From: an uncultured Candidatus Peregrinibacteria bacterium
GTDB taxonomy: Bacteria > Patescibacteriota > Gracilibacteria > CAIRYL01
Direction: 5' to 3'
Assembly: GCA_903882825.1 (NCBI GenBank)
Contig: CAIRYL010000030.1
Span: 1 to 7,445 of the forward strand
Length of the DNA stretch: 7,445 nt
Positions 6,546-7,445 of this stretch are shown piece by piece. Under the pieces are notes generated by a model. The model was not told the DNA's origin, made no database searches, and was given only the letters and a program-made list of their open reading frames with translations. Both the position numbers and the translations under genes were made by a program. Every line of letters starts with the position of its first letter. Position 1 is the stretch's first letter.

Positions 6546-7418
6546 TTAAAAATTTTCCCCAATCCGTACGGAAGTCATACTCAGGGAACCCATAGTCAGT
6601 GTATCATTAAAAATGGTCACGTCATCTCCATCTTTTTTAAGCGCCAAAGCATACAGGAGCGGTAAAAAATGCTCAGGAGTAGGAATAGCGAGTGAAAATA
6701 ATTTCCCTTGTTTTTTGTAATTTATAAGAGATTTGTGATTGTCGGTCAGAATCCATTCTTTCATTTTAGTATTCACCTCCGTTGCCCATTCATAGCCAAA
6801 TTCCAGGTCATCCATTGTATCCCAAGCAATCATATGTAAGTTGTGAACCATATTTCCACTGGCGAGGATGAGTACTCCTTTTTGGCGTAAAATCGATAAT
6901 TCTTGAGCTAATTCGTAGTGATATTCTGCCGATTGTGTAGAATCTAAGCTGAATTGCACAACGGGGACATCTGCATGGGGATAAAGAACTTTGAGAACGC
7001 TCCAACATCCGTGATCAAGCCCCCATTTTTCGTCCAATCCCACCGTTGTTTTTGTTATGATTTTTTGAATTTCTTGCGCCAACTCTGGACTTCCGGAAGC
7101 GGGATATTGTACTTCAAACAATGCCTGAGGGAAACCTCCAAAATCATGAATGGTTCTGGGGTTTTTCATGGCGGTTACGAACGTCCCTTTTGTTTCCCAG
7201 TGTGCAGAAATACAAAGAATGGCAGTGGGGATCGGGAGTTTTTTCCCTATTTTTCTCCACCCTTCTACAAATAGGTTCTCTTCAATAGCATTCATAGGGT
7301 TTCCGTGTCCTATAAACAAAACGGGCATTTTGCTTGTATTGGTAGTGGATTCTGCTGGTTTTTGAAGATTATTTTGATTCATAGAACCAATACCAGAGAG
7401 TACTTTTCTTTTTTTCAT
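6546..7418 (-). CDS. ygiD: YgiD/LigB-family extradiol ring-cleavage dioxygenase
   Basis: This is a class III extradiol dioxygenase related to E. coli YgiD (4,5-DOPA dioxygenase), which opens catechol rings using a metal held by histidines. The core starts at residue 31 with M-P-V-L-F-I-G-H-G-N-P-M-N-A. Likely ligand or active-site histidines are H38 (G-H-G), H73 (S-A-H-W), H136 (D-H-G), H192 (N-M-V-H-N) and H250 (T-P-E-H-F), all in the family context, so the enzyme looks intact. Residues 1-30 are an extra segment beginning M-K-K-R-K that resembles a degraded export signal. The frame stays open without a stop to the right edge (nine more codons), so the true start may lie outside the window; M13 and M31 are also possible. 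None of these starts has a Shine-Dalgarno. It is the first visible gene of the - strand unit. Its G+C looks slightly above its neighbours in lines I counted by hand. The natural substrate is unknown. Confidence 0.85.
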   Translation of the reverse strand: MKKRKVLSGIGSMNQNNLQKPAESTTNTSKMPVLFIGHGNPMNAIEENLFVEGWRKIGKKLPIPTAILCISAHWETKGTFVTAMKNPRTIHDFGGFPQALFEVQYPASGSPELAQEIQKIITKTTVGLDEKWGLDHGCWSVLKVLYPHADVPVVQFSLDSTQSAEYHYELAQELSILRQKGVLILASGNMVHNLHMIAWDTMDDLEFGYEWATEVNTKMKEWILTDNHKSLINYKKQGKLFSLAIPTPEHFLPLLYALALKKDGDDVTIFNDTLTMGSLSMTSVRIGENF

Positions 7419-7445
7419 AAGGTGTTTTATTAAATCTTCAGTAAA

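Noticed and set aside
1..7445. tRNA, rRNA, CRISPR array, insertion sequence or long direct repeats
   Set aside because: Nothing of this kind was seen on reading; nearly all the sequence is accounted for by protein genes, and no repeated units or transposase-like frames were found.

Overview
The window reads as chromosomal DNA of a small-genome, AT-rich bacterium, most likely of the Candidate Phyla Radiation (Patescibacteria). The best evidence is the 882-residue membrane ATPase at 1124-3772. Its N-terminal half has the layout I associate with CPR 'type IV secretion/TraG-like' proteins, and the partial zinc-ribbon protein at the left edge has a CPR-like C-terminus. All genes read through without in-frame TGA, so the standard bacterial code fits and the TGA=Gly code of Gracilibacteria/Absconditabacteria does not. 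A Peregrinibacteria-like lineage is possible, but this is inference. Almost no gene start has a Shine-Dalgarno sequence.

Layout. The left edge (3-149, +) is the 3' end of a zinc-ribbon protein. A 152-base intergenic region (150-301) carries a weak hairpin and a good sigma70-type promoter (246-274). It drives a two-gene + strand unit: a PrsW-like multi-membrane protein (302-1117) and, 6 bases later, the coupling-protein-like ATPase (1124-3772). This unit meets a - strand unit tail to tail, with 30 bases between the stop codons and an AT-only hairpin there that may serve both directions.

The - strand unit runs right to left: a YgiD/LigB-type extradiol dioxygenase (7418-6546), a SemiSWEET sugar transporter (6535-6278), a DUF2797 cysteine-rich protein (6265-5351), FtsE (5344-4655) and a stand-alone NAD(P)HX dehydratase (4621-3803). 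Gaps are 10, 12, 6 and 33 bases, so these five are probably one transcript. Its promoter lies beyond the right edge.

The + unit is a membrane pair, possibly concerned with DNA or protein movement across the envelope. The - unit mixes cell-division, metabolite-repair, sugar-transport and oxidative functions with no obvious shared pathway. I found no RNA gene, insertion sequence, CRISPR array or phage module. The most interesting points are the PrsW-like protein with substituted catalytic positions joined to the ATPase, the general lack of Shine-Dalgarno sites, the D-for-P change in the SemiSWEET PQ motif, ftsE without an adjacent ftsX, and the dioxygenase whose N-terminus looks like a worn export signal.
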